Of a DNA stretch of 64,000 bases, positions 35,001-46,225 are shown one piece after another (position 1 is the first letter of the stretch; each line of letters starts with the position of its first letter). The translations under genes were made by a program, and so were the position numbers. The stretch lies in contig CM060732.1 in the NCBI GenBank assembly GCA_030704615.1, positions 68,367,053-68,431,052 of the forward strand, given 5' to 3'. The notes below the pieces were generated by a model. It saw only the letters and a list, made by a program, of their open reading frames with translations. It was not told the origin of the DNA and did not search any database. This DNA is from Takakia lepidozioides (lineage: Eukaryota > Streptophyta > Takakiopsida > Takakiales > Takakiaceae).

Positions 35001-37690
35001 CTGTTTACCAACTTTGAAAGTCTCGGGGCTGAGCCAAAAGCCCAGGCCCTTTTGGGGCCTAGTTATTGGGCAAACCACACACAGCAGATTGATGCTTGTG
35101 TAAAGGGATTTCTAGAGGATATATGGAAAACTCAGATTAATTGTCTGTTCCAAGGTAAGTCATACTACCGGCGTCAGCCCCTGACAAAGGTAGTTTCTGT
35201 CCCTTTGTGTTCCTCTTAAACTGAGCGCGGGGTCAATGGCCACAAGGCTACGGCAAACAACGTCTTATGAGTACATTATTTTGTAAGGGTTTATGACATA
35301 GGATGGAAACTGGCAGGTTGGATGTGCACAAGCGACTCCATCAGCAGCGGGAAGTTGATGATGCCGTGCAAACTGTGGCCCTGCAACTATGGGAGCAAGC
35401 ACATGTGCTGTGCTTGGATGAAGTGGAAGGTTAGTTTTTGTTACCCTTTTTGCTGTGTTGTTAATTGGAGGTAACATAGCTAAAGGGCCAGAGCCTATGT
35501 GTGCTGTGGGAAACAGTGACGGACATTGCGGATGCATTGATACTAAGGCGCCTCTTTGAAGTGCTGTGGCCATTGGGAATGGTGGTTGTTGCGACATCAA
35601 ATCTCGCACCTGACAATCTCTACCGCAATGGACTTAATCGCCACCTGGTTGGGATTCTAACTGTTACAGTTCCTGAAAATTGCTCCAGTTTCACAACTTT
35701 GCTTGGTTAGCAAAACTAGACCTAGTAGGTGGTAAGTGAGAGGGAGGAAATCAGGATGACATTAAGCAGTGTTAAGTGCCATTCACCCTGAGGATGCAAG
35801 CCCTTGTGTGCATGGTGGACAGTTTGTGCCTTTCATACGCCAGCTAAAGGAGTACTGCCATGTCTACAGCCTAAACTCTGCTGACGACATGCAGTGTGAC
35901 TATCGCCGCCGGCATCCTCAATTACACCACCTCTATCTCTGTCCGCTACTGGAATCTGTGGATGGCAGATTGGATCAGGCATTCCTTGCTCTTACGGGTA
36001 CACTTCGTCCTTGTTGCTACTGCTAGTTTGCACCCCAATTCAGAGTGTTTTTATGGCTATTTGGTATTTGGCTGCAGATGATTGAACTTTTCGTCACCTT
36101 CTCCAGGGGGAGTGCAAGGCAGGTCACATGCAGTGGTTGTAGCGATGGGCAGGGTGCTGCAAATGTTTGCAGCGGAGGGTGTGGCAAGGGCTTCGTTTGC
36201 ATACCTGTGTGGATCAGCATTTGGAGCTGCAGATTATATAGCAATTGCCCACACTTTTCCTGTCCTACTCCTGGATAGGTATGCACTGAATACACCATCA
36301 TGTTTGCAGAGTGTTTATGTATCATATGATTATATTCTGTACATGGAGAATATCATACCAACAGATACTGTTGCTCTCTATAGCTTTCTTTAACATTGCC
36401 CATGAGGCCATCATGGATGACCTCAAGGGTTTACCCACCCTCGGCACTAGACTGAAACTTAAACTCAGAGCAGGAATCCTACCGTTGAGCAGCAAACAGA
36501 TGCAGAGAGGAGATAGGGCATTTGCCCGTTGTGTGGGCAACCTGAAGACAATATTCATTTTCTGATTCATTGTCCTAGGTACTCTCACGTGAGAGATGCA
36601 CTCTTCAAATCCATCAAGGGAATTGTCCCTGAACCTCTGTTTACCAAGTTTGAAAGTCTCGAGGCTGAGCCAAAAGCCCAGGCCCTTTTGGGGCCTAGCT
36701 ATTGGGCAAACCACACACAGCAGATTGATGCTTGTGTGAAGTAATTTCTAGAGGATATCTGGAAAGCTCGGATTAATATTCTGTTCCAAGGTAAGTCATA
36801 CTACCGGCGTCAGCCCCTGACAAAGGTAGTTTCTGTCCCCCACAAGGCTATGGAAAACAACTCCTTATGAGTACATTTTAACATTGCCTATTTGGCAGCC
36901 TGAAAATCTAGGCTAATTCTCTGATCCTAATCCTGCAGATCTTCCTGTGGAGAAGACCAGCACTAATGTCTGAGCCTCAAGGTCACTGGCCCTCTTCTGC
37001 GTTCATGCCAAGTCTGATAATCAAGAACTATGAACTGAGTAATGATGGATGAATGCTCTTTCATATTTAGTCCAGTAGATGACATGCGTATGCATAGTTG
37101 GCAAGATCAAAAATTCATTGGTCATGAAGCCCGAGTTAGACCACTGCTATTGCATCACAATTGTGGTTGTCCATGAGCATATATTGGATCAATGGATTTA
37201 CCACATGAAATCAACTACAAAGAGGTGGGATTGCAGGATACCGTGGCTTGGTGATGAATCACGGGAAAATGAGGCTCGCCGCTTTATTACTCTTGTGGAT
37301 GTGCTTTATGAGGCCAACACCACTTTCATCTGCTCAGCTGCTGTTCCTGCTGATCTGCTCTTTGCAGAGCCTTCTCAACCCTTGCAAGACGGCCTGAAAA
37401 ATGGAGATTCTGCAGTAGAAACAGAGAATGAAGGCCTTCACATAATTGGAGAGGGAGGAAGTTCTGGAAGGTCAATGTTGATGATTGGTGATGTTGAATG
37501 GAGTGCCACAGGCAGGCAAGGTGCATCGCTTGCAAACTTAGCGGGCCTAGGCTTCACGCGAAAAGCAGCACCCCGCGCAGTCTCTCGCCTTCTAGAGATG
37601 CAAACTGATGCTTATATTGCCCGAGCTGGAAGAGCCCATATAGGACCACTCTTGGTCAAACTGAACAGCAAAGGTTTTAGTGGACCATAA
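32024..37690 (+). CDS. AFG1-like mitochondrial ATPase (AAA family), 5' exon missing
   Basis: Exons with GT...AG borders and compatible phases: up to 32154, 32741-32802, 32911-33066, 35302-35429, 35517-35647, 35823-35997, 36107-36278 and 37237-37690 (stop). Domains in order: the N-terminal family motif [15 protein letters not shown]; Walker A ([20 protein letters not shown]); HFHAFM and [10 protein letters not shown]; Walker [20 protein letters not shown] (most family members have DEFQ); [41 protein letters not shown]; and [31 protein letters not shown]. In yeast and animals AFG1/LACE1 acts at the mitochondrial inner membrane in quality control. Exon 3 to 4 splits a Met codon (AT|G). Introns of 2.2 kb and 0.96 kb contain LINE pieces. 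A small 5' exon is missing from the model. Confidence 0.92.
33480..33905 (+). repeat. LINE ORF1-like fragment in AFG1 intron
   Basis: Short frame [20 protein letters not shown]...VSNQFDAL. The downstream sequence (cctgagcgttgtgtgactga, acacaagatgagtaaaa, ggggtaattgtccccc) matches the tandem block at 6.3-6.65 kb. It belongs to the same LINE family as the RT fragment that follows. Confidence 0.65.
34014..34480 (+). pseudogene. LINE reverse transcriptase fragment in AFG1 intron
   Basis: The frame carries the RT catalytic box as [15 protein letters not shown]. It is followed by [28 protein letters not shown] and [17 protein letters not shown], the usual order in non-LTR RTs. It lacks the fingers and endonuclease. 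It differs from the zf-RVT LINEs of the left part of the window and is a second LINE type. Orientation is the same as the host gene. Confidence 0.85.
34766..35277 (+). mobile_element. LINE 3' end, copy 1, in AFG1 intron
   Basis: It begins gaggccatcatggatgacct and ends caaggctacggcaaacaacg, then tgagtacatt. It encodes remnants of a C-terminal zinc motif ([10 protein letters not shown]) and [20 protein letters not shown]. There is no poly(A) tail. A highly similar copy lies in a downstream intron (36401-36876). Copy 1 has about 38 extra bases before the last 40. Confidence 0.85.
36389..36888 (+). mobile_element. LINE 3' end, copy 2, with 12-bp target duplication
   Basis: The 476-bp insertion (36401-36876) is flanked by TTTAACATTGCC on both sides (36389-36400, 36877-36888). 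It has the same content as 34766-35277. Its frame still shows a CX2C...HX4C motif ([20 protein letters not shown]), as in the C-terminal zinc motif of LINE proteins, though a stop interrupts other frames. The clear duplication and 5' truncation prove a retrotransposition event into the last AFG1 intron. Confidence 0.9.
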
Positions 37691-38825
37691 CACTGCATTT
37701 CTGGCCCATTGCTCATGATGAGTCGCACAAATGCCTCTTTGCTACATTTTTTGCTGTATTTCACATTCGACGTACAGACTACCTAAGTGCATCTCTCCTG
37801 TATTGTCCCCAAGTGATTGAAGCAGATTTAAGTCCAAGCTTTGCAAAGCAGTGGAGAGAAGATGGGCTCAAGTGAATGAGGTGAAGCTGGTAGATGCCGG
37901 GGATCACAGCCTTCATCAAGAATATACCCAGAGTAGTGAACAAAGATAGTTAATTTTCCTATGAATTAATTCAAAACCTTGTCTTATTCAATGAGCATTC
38001 TCTTGTTTGAATTTCGTATGCGACCAAAACACGCGCTGTGCATGTCAACCCTCTCTCCTCTCCCAGACGAATAGCAGGATCTGCAAGCTTTGCGGCATTT
38101 CCAGGCCACTCAGGAGTTCCAATCACCTACTCAGGGTTCTTCTTGCACTCATCGCTTCCCGCCCATATGAGGCAATTCTCATCTTCATCTTTACAGGCGT
38201 GTTCCAGCGGATTCGATGGGGGCTCATCGTCAAAGGAGCCCACACGGATCCTACTTTGTGGCTAACCACTTTTCTTCAAGAACAGGTCGGACATCCTGTG
38301 TGTAAGATTTCCTGATCGTTAACAAAAAATGAATGCAAGCTACAAAACAGCAACGCGTCTCCCTTTCCGAAGTTTAACAGCTATACCTCTCTTGGCACAG
38401 TCCGACCATGTGTCGTCTTTGGAGACGCCATCGGTCTCTGAAATAGGAAAAGCTGTCTCACTACCACCACTGGCTTGATTAATCCTGTCATCGAAGAAAT
38501 CAGAAGCAAGGGTTGCGTGATCTCTACCCCGGCCTGTGTGCACCACAACGGATCTCTGCCATTGGCCCTGGCAGGGTCAGTATTTCCGCATGCCAAGGCT
38601 GGGATTGAAGACTTCTGGTTAATGAAGTTCATCTAGGGTATCTACCTGTTCACTTGCAACAAGTCCGCAGGTGAAACAGAACCTGTATTGTTAAATTGTG
38701 TTAGTAAAAAAGTAATTGTAGCCAAGCAGGAATCTTCAGTAGGGAAGCTTAGTGATGTCCAGAGTCACCAACAAAATTCCATTCAAGTATTTGTCCGAAC
38801 AGAAAAGGGCCGAATTTTTCAGTTC
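37691..38825. other. AFG1 3' region and convergent intergenic DNA
   Basis: The space between two convergent genes. It holds the presumed 3' untranslated regions of both. Two short frames (plus 38038-38265, Ser/Arg-rich and transit-peptide-like; minus 38340-38546) could be exons, but no splice partners or domains support them. Confidence 0.4.
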
Positions 38826-40289
38826 TCACTGTGGCACGCCTAACCACTTCGTGAAGTTCTCAAACTCTGTGTACTCACTGTCTGAGACCATAGTTTTGTA
38901 CCAAGAAGCACCAGCCTTCTTCACAGCCTCCTTTTCCTCGGGCTGAACATTACCACGACAGTTCAAATGTAAGATCCATGTGGGATGTGCAAATTTGAGA
39001 CAACAAATTTGCATGAAAACTCAGACATATGCTTACTCGTGACCCATTAGAAATATCCAACAATGAAGCAGAAGCATCCAGGACGAAGAATTTGTAGAAC
39101 ATGTACCTTCACAGTTTTCCTCTTGCTCTCAAGCTTCTCAGCCTTGGCCTTGGCACGCTGCTCCTGGGCCAAAAGCTCCATCCTCCTGGCAGTCTTGGCA
39201 TATGGGTTCAGCTTCAGAAGGGCCCCTAGGTTCTTCAATGGATTCTTCTTCAGTGCCCGTCTTTTAATGTCCTTTCTTGCGGGGCGGACCACACTCTGGA
39301 TCTCATCGGAGTTAATTATTCTAGCCAAATCTGGATTGCCCATAATTGGTCGGGGTAGAATGTAGTCCTTCTTCACAAGTGACTTCTTCTCCAGAGAACC
39401 AAAGATTGCGTCCAATTTCTCGAAAGCAGACTTTGTCCATACAATAAATCGGCCAAGGTGACCACCTGCAGCAAAATGTTTCATTCTCAGCTGTCCACTA
39501 CTGCTAAGGCCAAAAACAAGAAACTGTAAACCTAATGTGTTCACGAAAACACTGACCTGGAGCAAGCTGAAGCAGATTCAAGCGGTCCACAGACACAATC
39601 TCCACGCCAGGGATGTTTCGGAAGGCCTTCACCAATTTCGCACCCTCAGCACCATACACAATCAGCGGGCCCCTGCGAGAGACGTACCTCCTGTTCCTCA
39701 TCTTTCCCTTTCCGGCTCGGATGTTGTGGCTCGCCTTCACTTTCTCAACATCCTCATAAGCGCCGAACTTCTTCAGCAGCTTCACAGCGGAGGATGTCTT
39801 CTCAATGCCCTCAACTGTATCGCTCAAAACCAATGGAACCTCCGGAACCTTCTCAATGCGGTGACCCCTGGCAAGAAGCAGGGAAGGGATTGCTGACGCC
39901 GCCAAGGCAGACGCAATAGCATACCTCTTCTGGTTCAGGTTCACCTTGCGGTGCCATCGCCGCCAGATCTTAGTTGGAGCAAACATGCGACCGCCGCGAC
40001 ACATATTGCCAAAAGCTCCCTGGCCAGCACGATGGGTACCACCTCCAGGAACCCTCGGAATACGAGACACGGCTCTTCCCGTCCCCCATGACTCGGCCGA
40101 CGTCTGGTGCCCAGCCTTCTTGCTCACAGCATAAGGCTGCCTCTTGTTCTTTGCAAGGGATGTGTGCACGGATTGCACAACATCCTGTCGAATTGGTGAC
40201 AGGAACACAGCTGGGAGGGTGGCCGAGGCAGCCGCACCCTCTCCCTCCAAGGCCTGAACTGTGACCAGAGGACGCGCTGCGGCCGCCAT
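38826..40289 (-). CDS. RPL4: 60S ribosomal protein uL4 (L4/L1)
   Basis: Three exons: 40289-39557, 39465-39107 and 38942-38826 (402 residues, as expected for plants). The ATG at 40289 gives [16 protein letters not shown]; the longer upstream frame is less likely. Conserved uL4 features are the loop that enters the exit tunnel ([37 protein letters not shown]), the globular core ([20 protein letters not shown]) and the eukaryotic C-terminal extension (RKTVK joined to PEEKEAVKK, then [14 protein letters not shown]). Introns are 91 and 164 bp with GT-AG ends (gtcagt...gcag; gtacat...ttcag). It is a structural protein of the cytosolic large ribosomal subunit. No lesions were seen, so this is a functional-looking single-locus gene amid repeats. 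Confidence 0.97.
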
Positions 40290-40427
40290 GGATGTAAGCT
40301 CAGTCTGCGACACCAAAGGAATTGCAAGACACACCCCGAGAGACTTAGGGCCTACCGATCGACGCCTCTTCGTCTGAATCTGAACGAAAGCTGAGTTTAT
40401 CGTCTATCTCCGAACGATACGTTCTCA

Positions 40428-40446
40428 GTTATAGGGTTTAGGGCCT
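40428..40446 (-). promoter_or_regulatory. Telo-box in uL4 promoter
   Basis: On the minus strand the sequence reads ggccctaaaccctataac. AAACCCTA is the telo-box typical of plant ribosomal-protein and other growth-related promoters, here about 145 bases upstream of the ATG. The adjoining ggccct resembles a site II-like element. It supports coordinated expression in dividing cells. Confidence 0.7.
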
Positions 40447-40553
40447 TAGTGAGATTGTTTTTGGGGCCGATGGCAGAGGGGTCATTTTGTGTATATGTTG
40501 TCTCCAATGACTGACCTACCTCAAACGGTGAGTAGAGATGAGTTTGCTTACCA

Positions 40554-41081
40554 TTATTCAAAGATTGAAAGCTCAATGCACTGCTGCAAGGGATAAACTT
40601 GTGCCCTACTAGAACCATTCTTCACTACTTCACTGCTTTGTTTAACCTCCTTATTATCTACCTTCTTTCCTTCTAAAGCCTCAACCACAACTCTACCTGC
40701 CTCGGATTGAGTCTGTCCTTTTCCATTCCCTTCCAAAGACTTAACGGTAGCAGAATCTGCCTCGATGTCACTCGAATCAGACGGCAATTCGACTCCACTA
40801 CCCTCGCTTGTCTCTGTAGAATCAGTTGAGCTGCCATCACTTGAATGAGCAAGAAGGCGGTCAATTTTCTGCCCTGACCCCAACAATCTCGGTTGGATCG
40901 TCTTCCTGACAGAAGTTGAAATTTTGGGGTGGGTGGTTCCTCTCACAGCTTGAAAACAGCTTGCTCTCTGAGCAGTGACCTGCAAAAACGTCTGGCATCG
41001 TTCACATACCTTGGAAACTACTTCCACAAGCGTTATAAAAAGCCACAGAAAGAACGAACGAACTGCATTTGCCATAATCAA
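40554..41081 (-). CDS. Hypothetical protein or terminal exon, Ser/Glu-rich
   Basis: An open frame of 175 codons. It has a hydrophobic N-terminus (SFFLWLFITLVEVVSKV) that could be a membrane anchor or signal segment and a short basic region. A long acidic Ser/Glu/Asp-rich tail follows (SSDGSSTDSTETSEGSG). No family is recognised. It lies upstream of and in the same orientation as uL4. Upstream DNA to 42 kb is AT-rich, so it may be the last exon of a gene disrupted by element F, or a small independent gene. Confidence 0.35.
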   Translation of the reverse strand: MIMANAVRSFFLWLFITLVEVVSKVCERCQTFLQVTAQRASCFQAVRGTTHPKISTSVRKTIQPRLLGSGQKIDRLLAHSSDGSSTDSTETSEGSGVELPSDSSDIEADSATVKSLEGNGKGQTQSEAGRVVVEALEGKKVDNKEVKQSSEVVKNGSSRAQVYPLQQCIELSIFE

Positions 41082-41994
41082 GGATCAGTTCAGTGGTGCT
41101 ATAAGCTTTGCTCCACATGAAGAAAGGCAATCTATAATACTAGCTTGACCTGTGGCCAGCCTCAGGCCATAGAGCAATTCAAGTGTTCGTGTGCCCACTG
41201 CATATGATTGTGCATAGGTAGTAGGACCATGCAGTACACAAGAATAAACATATATAGGACCATACGTAATAAATAAGAGTGATTATATAGTAAAAAAGTA
41301 AAAAAGATTCCATTTAAAATTATCTCGAAAATCAGTACATGTCAAACAAATTTCTAAAACACTGAACAAGGTTGCATAAAAATTACGATTCCAATGTGAT
41401 GACCATCGTGGAATTTGCTTGAAGAAGTAAAGCATGTCAACTGTCAAGACAGATTTGCCACTGTGGTCGCCATGTCTGCGAAAAACCAAACATTTCAGAA
41501 AGTTCATACATAGGTGTGCAGAAAACCGTCATTCATGCAACCACGATGCAAAATTTTGGGACCCCTTAAGTGCAGTAAGAAATACATGTCGCATGCCAAT
41601 CCAAGAGAAATGAATGTAAACGATTCGATTGAATTAAAGATCGTCAAAGCTCTTCAATCAGATATACATACCGAATCCCACTTCCAAACATTGCACCAAT
41701 GGCTGACAAACGAACTGAGCATGGACTCTGTACAATTTGTAGTAAACAGTATTTCTCAAAAAGATAGTACTGAACAGTAGGACTTAAAAGCATAAACCTA
41801 AAATGACCGCTTATTGATTCGGACAATTCTCTCTGATAAAATGAAGGTTTCTATGTCTAGCAGAACCCATTGCTCAAAATGAAGTTCTTCCAAATCAGGA
41901 TTTAACCAAAAGTAACTCAAGACCTCAGAGTACTTATTTGTGATAGCTGTAAAGCTTGCACCAATTTCTGCACACCATTCCAGAGCTACAGAAT
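41082..41994. other. AT-rich intergenic or intron DNA
   Basis: No conserved coding frame. It ends where element F RT homology starts abruptly at about 41995. Confidence 0.5.
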
Positions 41995-43020
41995 CTTGTT
42001 GTAATGAAAAGATTCACTTATCACTCTCTAAAATGTTGCTGGTGCATTACAAAGTCCAAAAGGCATGACTTTGTATGCATAAGCACCCCAGTCTGTGATG
42101 AAAGCTGTCTTTCCCTAGTCTTCTTCTGTCACTTGCACTTGATTATATCCACTGAAGCCATCCATGAATGAGTACATTTCATGGCTTGCCACAGTGTCCA
42201 ATACTGCTTCTGTGAATGGCAAGGGAAATGGATCATTCTTCGTGCAAGCATTCAACTTCTTATAGTTCACACAAACTCTTAGTTTACCATTCTTCTTGGG
42301 AACTATCACAATGGGTGACAACCAAGTTGTATACTCTATTGGGTATATAAACTTAGCCTCAGCCAACTTCTTGATCTCTTCTCCAACCTTCTGTGCATAG
42401 TTGGGATTCATTCTGTACCTTGCCTGCTTGATTGGTACTGATCCTGGTTCCAGTTCTGACATATTTCAGGTGGTATCCCTTTTAGATCCTCATAGCTCCA
42501 AGCAAATACATCTCTGTATTTGATGAACAAACTCTTAGCTTCTTCAAAGAATTCTGGCTCCAAATCAGCTCCTACCTTCACCATCCTTGGTTCCTCTTCA
42601 GTTCCCACATTCACTTCCCTCACCTGCTCATCAGCTGTGATTGTCCAACCAGTCACCACTTCATCATGTAAACTCACAGTGGCTGGTTCCTCTAGGATTT
42701 CCATTTCTCCTTCTCTTTCTTCATAGAAATGTGATGGGTAACTGCTGGTTTCCTCTTCAATTGGTGTTGCTGACACTACACCACAGTAGATACCTCTTAA
42801 ACAACTTAGGCCTTCCAGCCGCATCTCTGCAACCTGCTCCCACTCTGGGTGTGCAGCGAACAGGGTAGCTTCCTGCTCCTCATCCAGTCCTCCTCTCCAG
42901 TCATACTCTCTGACCCCTCGAGGTCTTCTCGTAGTAGGTAATCTACTAGATTTCTTGGTGGTAATTTGTATCTCGTGCATTCCATTATACACAGTTAGTA
43001 ATTGAGAATTCTAGTCATGG
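41995..43020 (-). pseudogene. Element F protease end and truncated RT
   Basis: Minus-strand frames read MHEIQITTKKSSRLPTTRRP, the acidic linker, DVFAWSYEDLKGIPPEICQ, IKQARYRMNPNYAQKVGEEI, VCVNYKKLNACTKNDPFPLP and MDGFSGYNQV. It is nearly identical to element E. RT is cut at about 41995, so RNase H, integrase and the 3' LTR are absent. A frame shift near 42460 changes the frame. Confidence 0.9.
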
Positions 43021-43420
43021 AATACCTTGGCCTATTTCAGCCACGGACGTCCCAATAATAAGGAGTAAGCCTCCATGACTTCATCCATCTTTAACACAGT
43101 TACTGTGATCATAAAGATCATCTTTTGTATCTGTATCTTTTGTATTTGTATCTGTATCTGTATCATCTTTTGCTGTTCAGGTCTGTGTTTCTTGTCTCCT
43201 GGGCAATTCGATTGATTGCTTGATACAGCCTGTGTCTACAATAAGGTGCCAGAGCCAATAGCTGTCCAATGGTAATCTCTGCTTTGGTCTGGCATATTAC
43301 TTCAGCCAAAGTCCCTTCATTACTTTGCATGTCTGCAACTTCTTTCTTCCTTTCATCCTCACTCACTTCTTCTTCTCCATCAGAATCAGAGGAATCTGCC
43401 ACAGGAATATCAGTACTCTT
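43020..43420 (-). pseudogene. Element F Gag-protease junction, protease mostly deleted
   Basis: The frame MADSSDSDGEEEVSEDERKK ends at RNTDLNSKR. The next part of the protease present in element E (VLIDGGSGVNIM) is missing and replaced by a short tgtatctgtatc microsatellite near 43125-43160. The protease is therefore inactive in this copy. Confidence 0.8.
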
Positions 43421-45616
43421 CTACATTTCCCTTATGGTATCTGTCACTTCCTTATGCAGTTCCTTCTCATCTCTCCAAGCCTCATCATCTTCAGGCATAT
43501 CACTGCCATCTTCATTATCATCATCTTCCTCAACTACTGGAGGTATTAGTTTGGCTTTGCTTCTTGTTACTATCATTGTACTTACTTCTGGTACAACACA
43601 TGGCCTAACCATGTGAGCTGCCACCACTGGGCCCTCATTCACAGAAGCTCTCATCTCATTCTGGTGTAATCTAGAACGAACAGGTTGCCTTTCGATGTCC
43701 TGACTGATTACAATAGTAACACAGTTCTTCACCATTGGGTCCTCGCCCTTGGTCTGCTCTTGGATTATTTTTGTAATCCTGATTCCCTGGCTGGTAATTC
43801 CCCCTTGGATTACCCTAATAATTTCCTCTGGAATTTCCTTGGTAATTCCCTCTTGAATTACCTCTCCCTTCCATGCCATTGTTATAACCACCAGGCCTAC
43901 CATAGTGGTCCTGATCATTGTTTCTTCTTGGCTGGGGTTGCACTTGATGCACCCTTACTTGCCTAGGTTCTCTTCCAGCTGTCCTTCTGTTGTAGTAACA
44001 ATTCTCAGTAGAATGGTTATCCATCTTACAGATAGTATAGCGTTTCTCCTTCATGTGGCATTCAGTGGTGGTATGGCCTTCATTCAGGCACTTTGCACAC
44101 CAAACACCCTTCCTCTAATGTGTTGCAGCCTCTGTGGCATACTTCTTCAAGATTTCTTCTAATCTTTTCTCATAGTTATCCCTCTTCAACTTCTCCTTTC
44201 TCTTACTCTTCCTTTTCAGTTCTTGCTCTTCTTCTTCATCTGACTCATCCTCAGAGTCCTCATCATCCCTTTTCTCTCTCCTGAGCATTCCCAATTGCTC
44301 AATTCTATTTGCAGTTTCAAATGCCTCCTCCACTGTATTATGGGGTAACATATCCACTTTCTTCTGCAACTCTGGTCTTAGTGCACTCACAAACCAAGTC
44401 TTCTGTAAACCTGGTGCTGGTACAGCAGCCAGCTTTTTCATCATCAATTCCATCTTTTCCATATACTCCTCAACAATTTCATGCTTCTTTTGCTTTAACT
44501 GTTGTAAACTTCCATACACTTCATCCTCAGTTTTACTTGTCCTGAACCTATTTCGGAATGCTGTATTCAAGCCATTCCAGGTTAGGAAATGATTATCAGG
44601 GAATCTTGCATACCATTCACTTGCTTTCTTGATAAGTGAACAAGGAAACAATCTCATCTTGGCATCAACGCCATTCTCATTGTCACTATACACATGTGCT
44701 CAAATTGGCTTATGTGTACATCGGGATCCCCTTTTCTTGAATATATTGGAAAAGGTGGTTTTGCCCGTGTTGGTTGTAACGCCATCTGTGGCCCTACCTT
44801 CTGCCCACTGACAGGTGCTGGCACCCTTGCCGGTGTTGGTCCTTGAGGACCTGTTGTAGTTGTGGTGGATCTTCCACTAAGTGGTGGCCCCTGAGCACTC
44901 CTTGCTACTGGCCCCACGATATTCACATTATTCCCAGCTCCAGTTGCACTACTTCCCACACTCCCTGTCCCCCCAGAGCCAGATCCAGGCAGCCCGCCTG
45001 ATCCCCCTGAGCCGACACCTTCGTTGGCCTGTGATCCAAGTGCTCCACTTGATCCAGGTCCAACGGGTTGGGATGTCCTGGTTGTAGTCTCAACCTCAGC
45101 TGTTGGGTCTACTTCTTCATACTCTTCCTCTTCCAATTTCTTCTCTCTATTTTCATCCTCCAAGTTCTGCCCTTGGGTTTCTTCTTCACTCATGTAACTC
45201 AACTGCAATGGTGTTGGAGAGTCTGAACTCTCCGTTGGTTCTGCCACATTCTCTCCTCCTTCTTCACCCTCCGCTTCAGAAGCTGGAGTTCCTGCTTTTG
45301 GTATTCCATGCCAACTCTTATCAAAGATTTCTGTCAAATCTTTTATCCAGGGATGTACCTCAAATCTTTCACCTCGTGATTGATCTTCTTCCCGTACCAA
45401 TTCCCTTAATCTTTCTTTCAAAGAAAAAGAAGGAGTGGCATCCAACTCTAGTTCTTCCGGTATGGGTGATGTACTCCCTGATCTTAATGGTGTGAGAGGT
45501 CCAGATGATTCCCCTATGTCTATTCCTCTCTCCCAAAGATATGGATAATTAGCTTTCAGATAGCTTTCTCTTTTTGCTGAATATCTCTGGAGTCTAGCTT
45601 CTCTTTCATCACTCAT
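43421..45616 (-). pseudogene. Element F Gag (linker, capsid, zinc knuckles)
   Basis: It begins MSDEREARLQRYSAKRESYL and the Gly/Ser-rich linker. The capsid-type retrotransposon Gag domain follows (ASEWYARFPDNHFLTWNGLN, then LQKTWFVSALRPELQKKVDM). After a Lys/Glu-rich coiled region come two zinc knuckles (CAKCLNEGHTTTEC and CKMDNHSTENC) and a basic Arg/Gly/Asn-rich tail. The frame changes near 44690, 44110 and 43820. It preserves the capsid part that element E lost. Confidence 0.88.
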
Positions 45617-45637
45617 GTCCCATGTCTTTTATTTCTT

Positions 45638-46200
45638 TTAATGTGGCAATAACCAAAACTCTCTTCTGTAATATCTCTCGTATATGCCTGGGTTTCTCTC
45701 AAGCTTCAATGTTCCTCTGGATATACTAGAAGTCTCCGTTACCATATACCCATATGGTAAACAAGTCTGAAAAGCTGTTCTTGGTGTGAGTTTGATCCAC
45801 AAGATATCCTTTGGAATCCAGTTCTTTACCAGTACAAGTTCCTCATGCATATGAGTATAAACATTCACCTTTCTTTCCTCCCAGCCTTCAAACTCTACTC
45901 GCTTAATGGATAGCAATGCTATCACATAAATGAGTGTTGGTAACCAACGTGCTCTTCCTCTATAGGCCACCTGATAAATCTTTATCACTCCTTTCTCCAG
46001 ACCCCATTCAGGGTCAACATCATGCACTCTTTTAAGAATGTTTTCTTTACAACCGTCTGGCAATTCCAAGAACCTCTGAAAGAATCGTTTGGACAATCTT
46101 TCCTTCTCAGTTTCACAGGGAATTTGATTCACATCAAATTCTTTAATTCTCCATCCACCATGATCCCACCAGATGCCTGTCACATCTGGTTGTTCATGAC
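45638..46200 (-). CDS. Element F leading ORF
   Basis: Open frame following the LTR: GGWRIKEFDVNQIPCETEKE, FFQRFLELPDGCKENILKRV, down to YYRREFWLLPH. It is the homologue of 10199-10687 and has no stop here. The longer frame to 46333 reads into the LTR and is not real. Function unknown; its place before Gag suggests a Gag-related part. Confidence 0.7.
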
Positions 46201-46206
46201 CCAGTT

Positions 46207-46225
46207 CCCCAGTATGGTCGCCAAA
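46207..46225 (-). promoter_or_regulatory. Element F primer-binding region
   Basis: Reading minus from the LTR end (...CTCGACA) the next bases are TTTGGCGACCATACTGGGGA. TGGCGAC...TGGGGA resembles the primer site of Tat/Ogre-type elements. In element E only the first bases remain before the inversion breakpoint. Confidence 0.6.

Noticed and set aside
40287-40334. Longer uL4 start at 40334
   Set aside because: MAAAARP at 40289 matches the family N-terminus; the upstream extension has no similarity and lies in the 5' leader.
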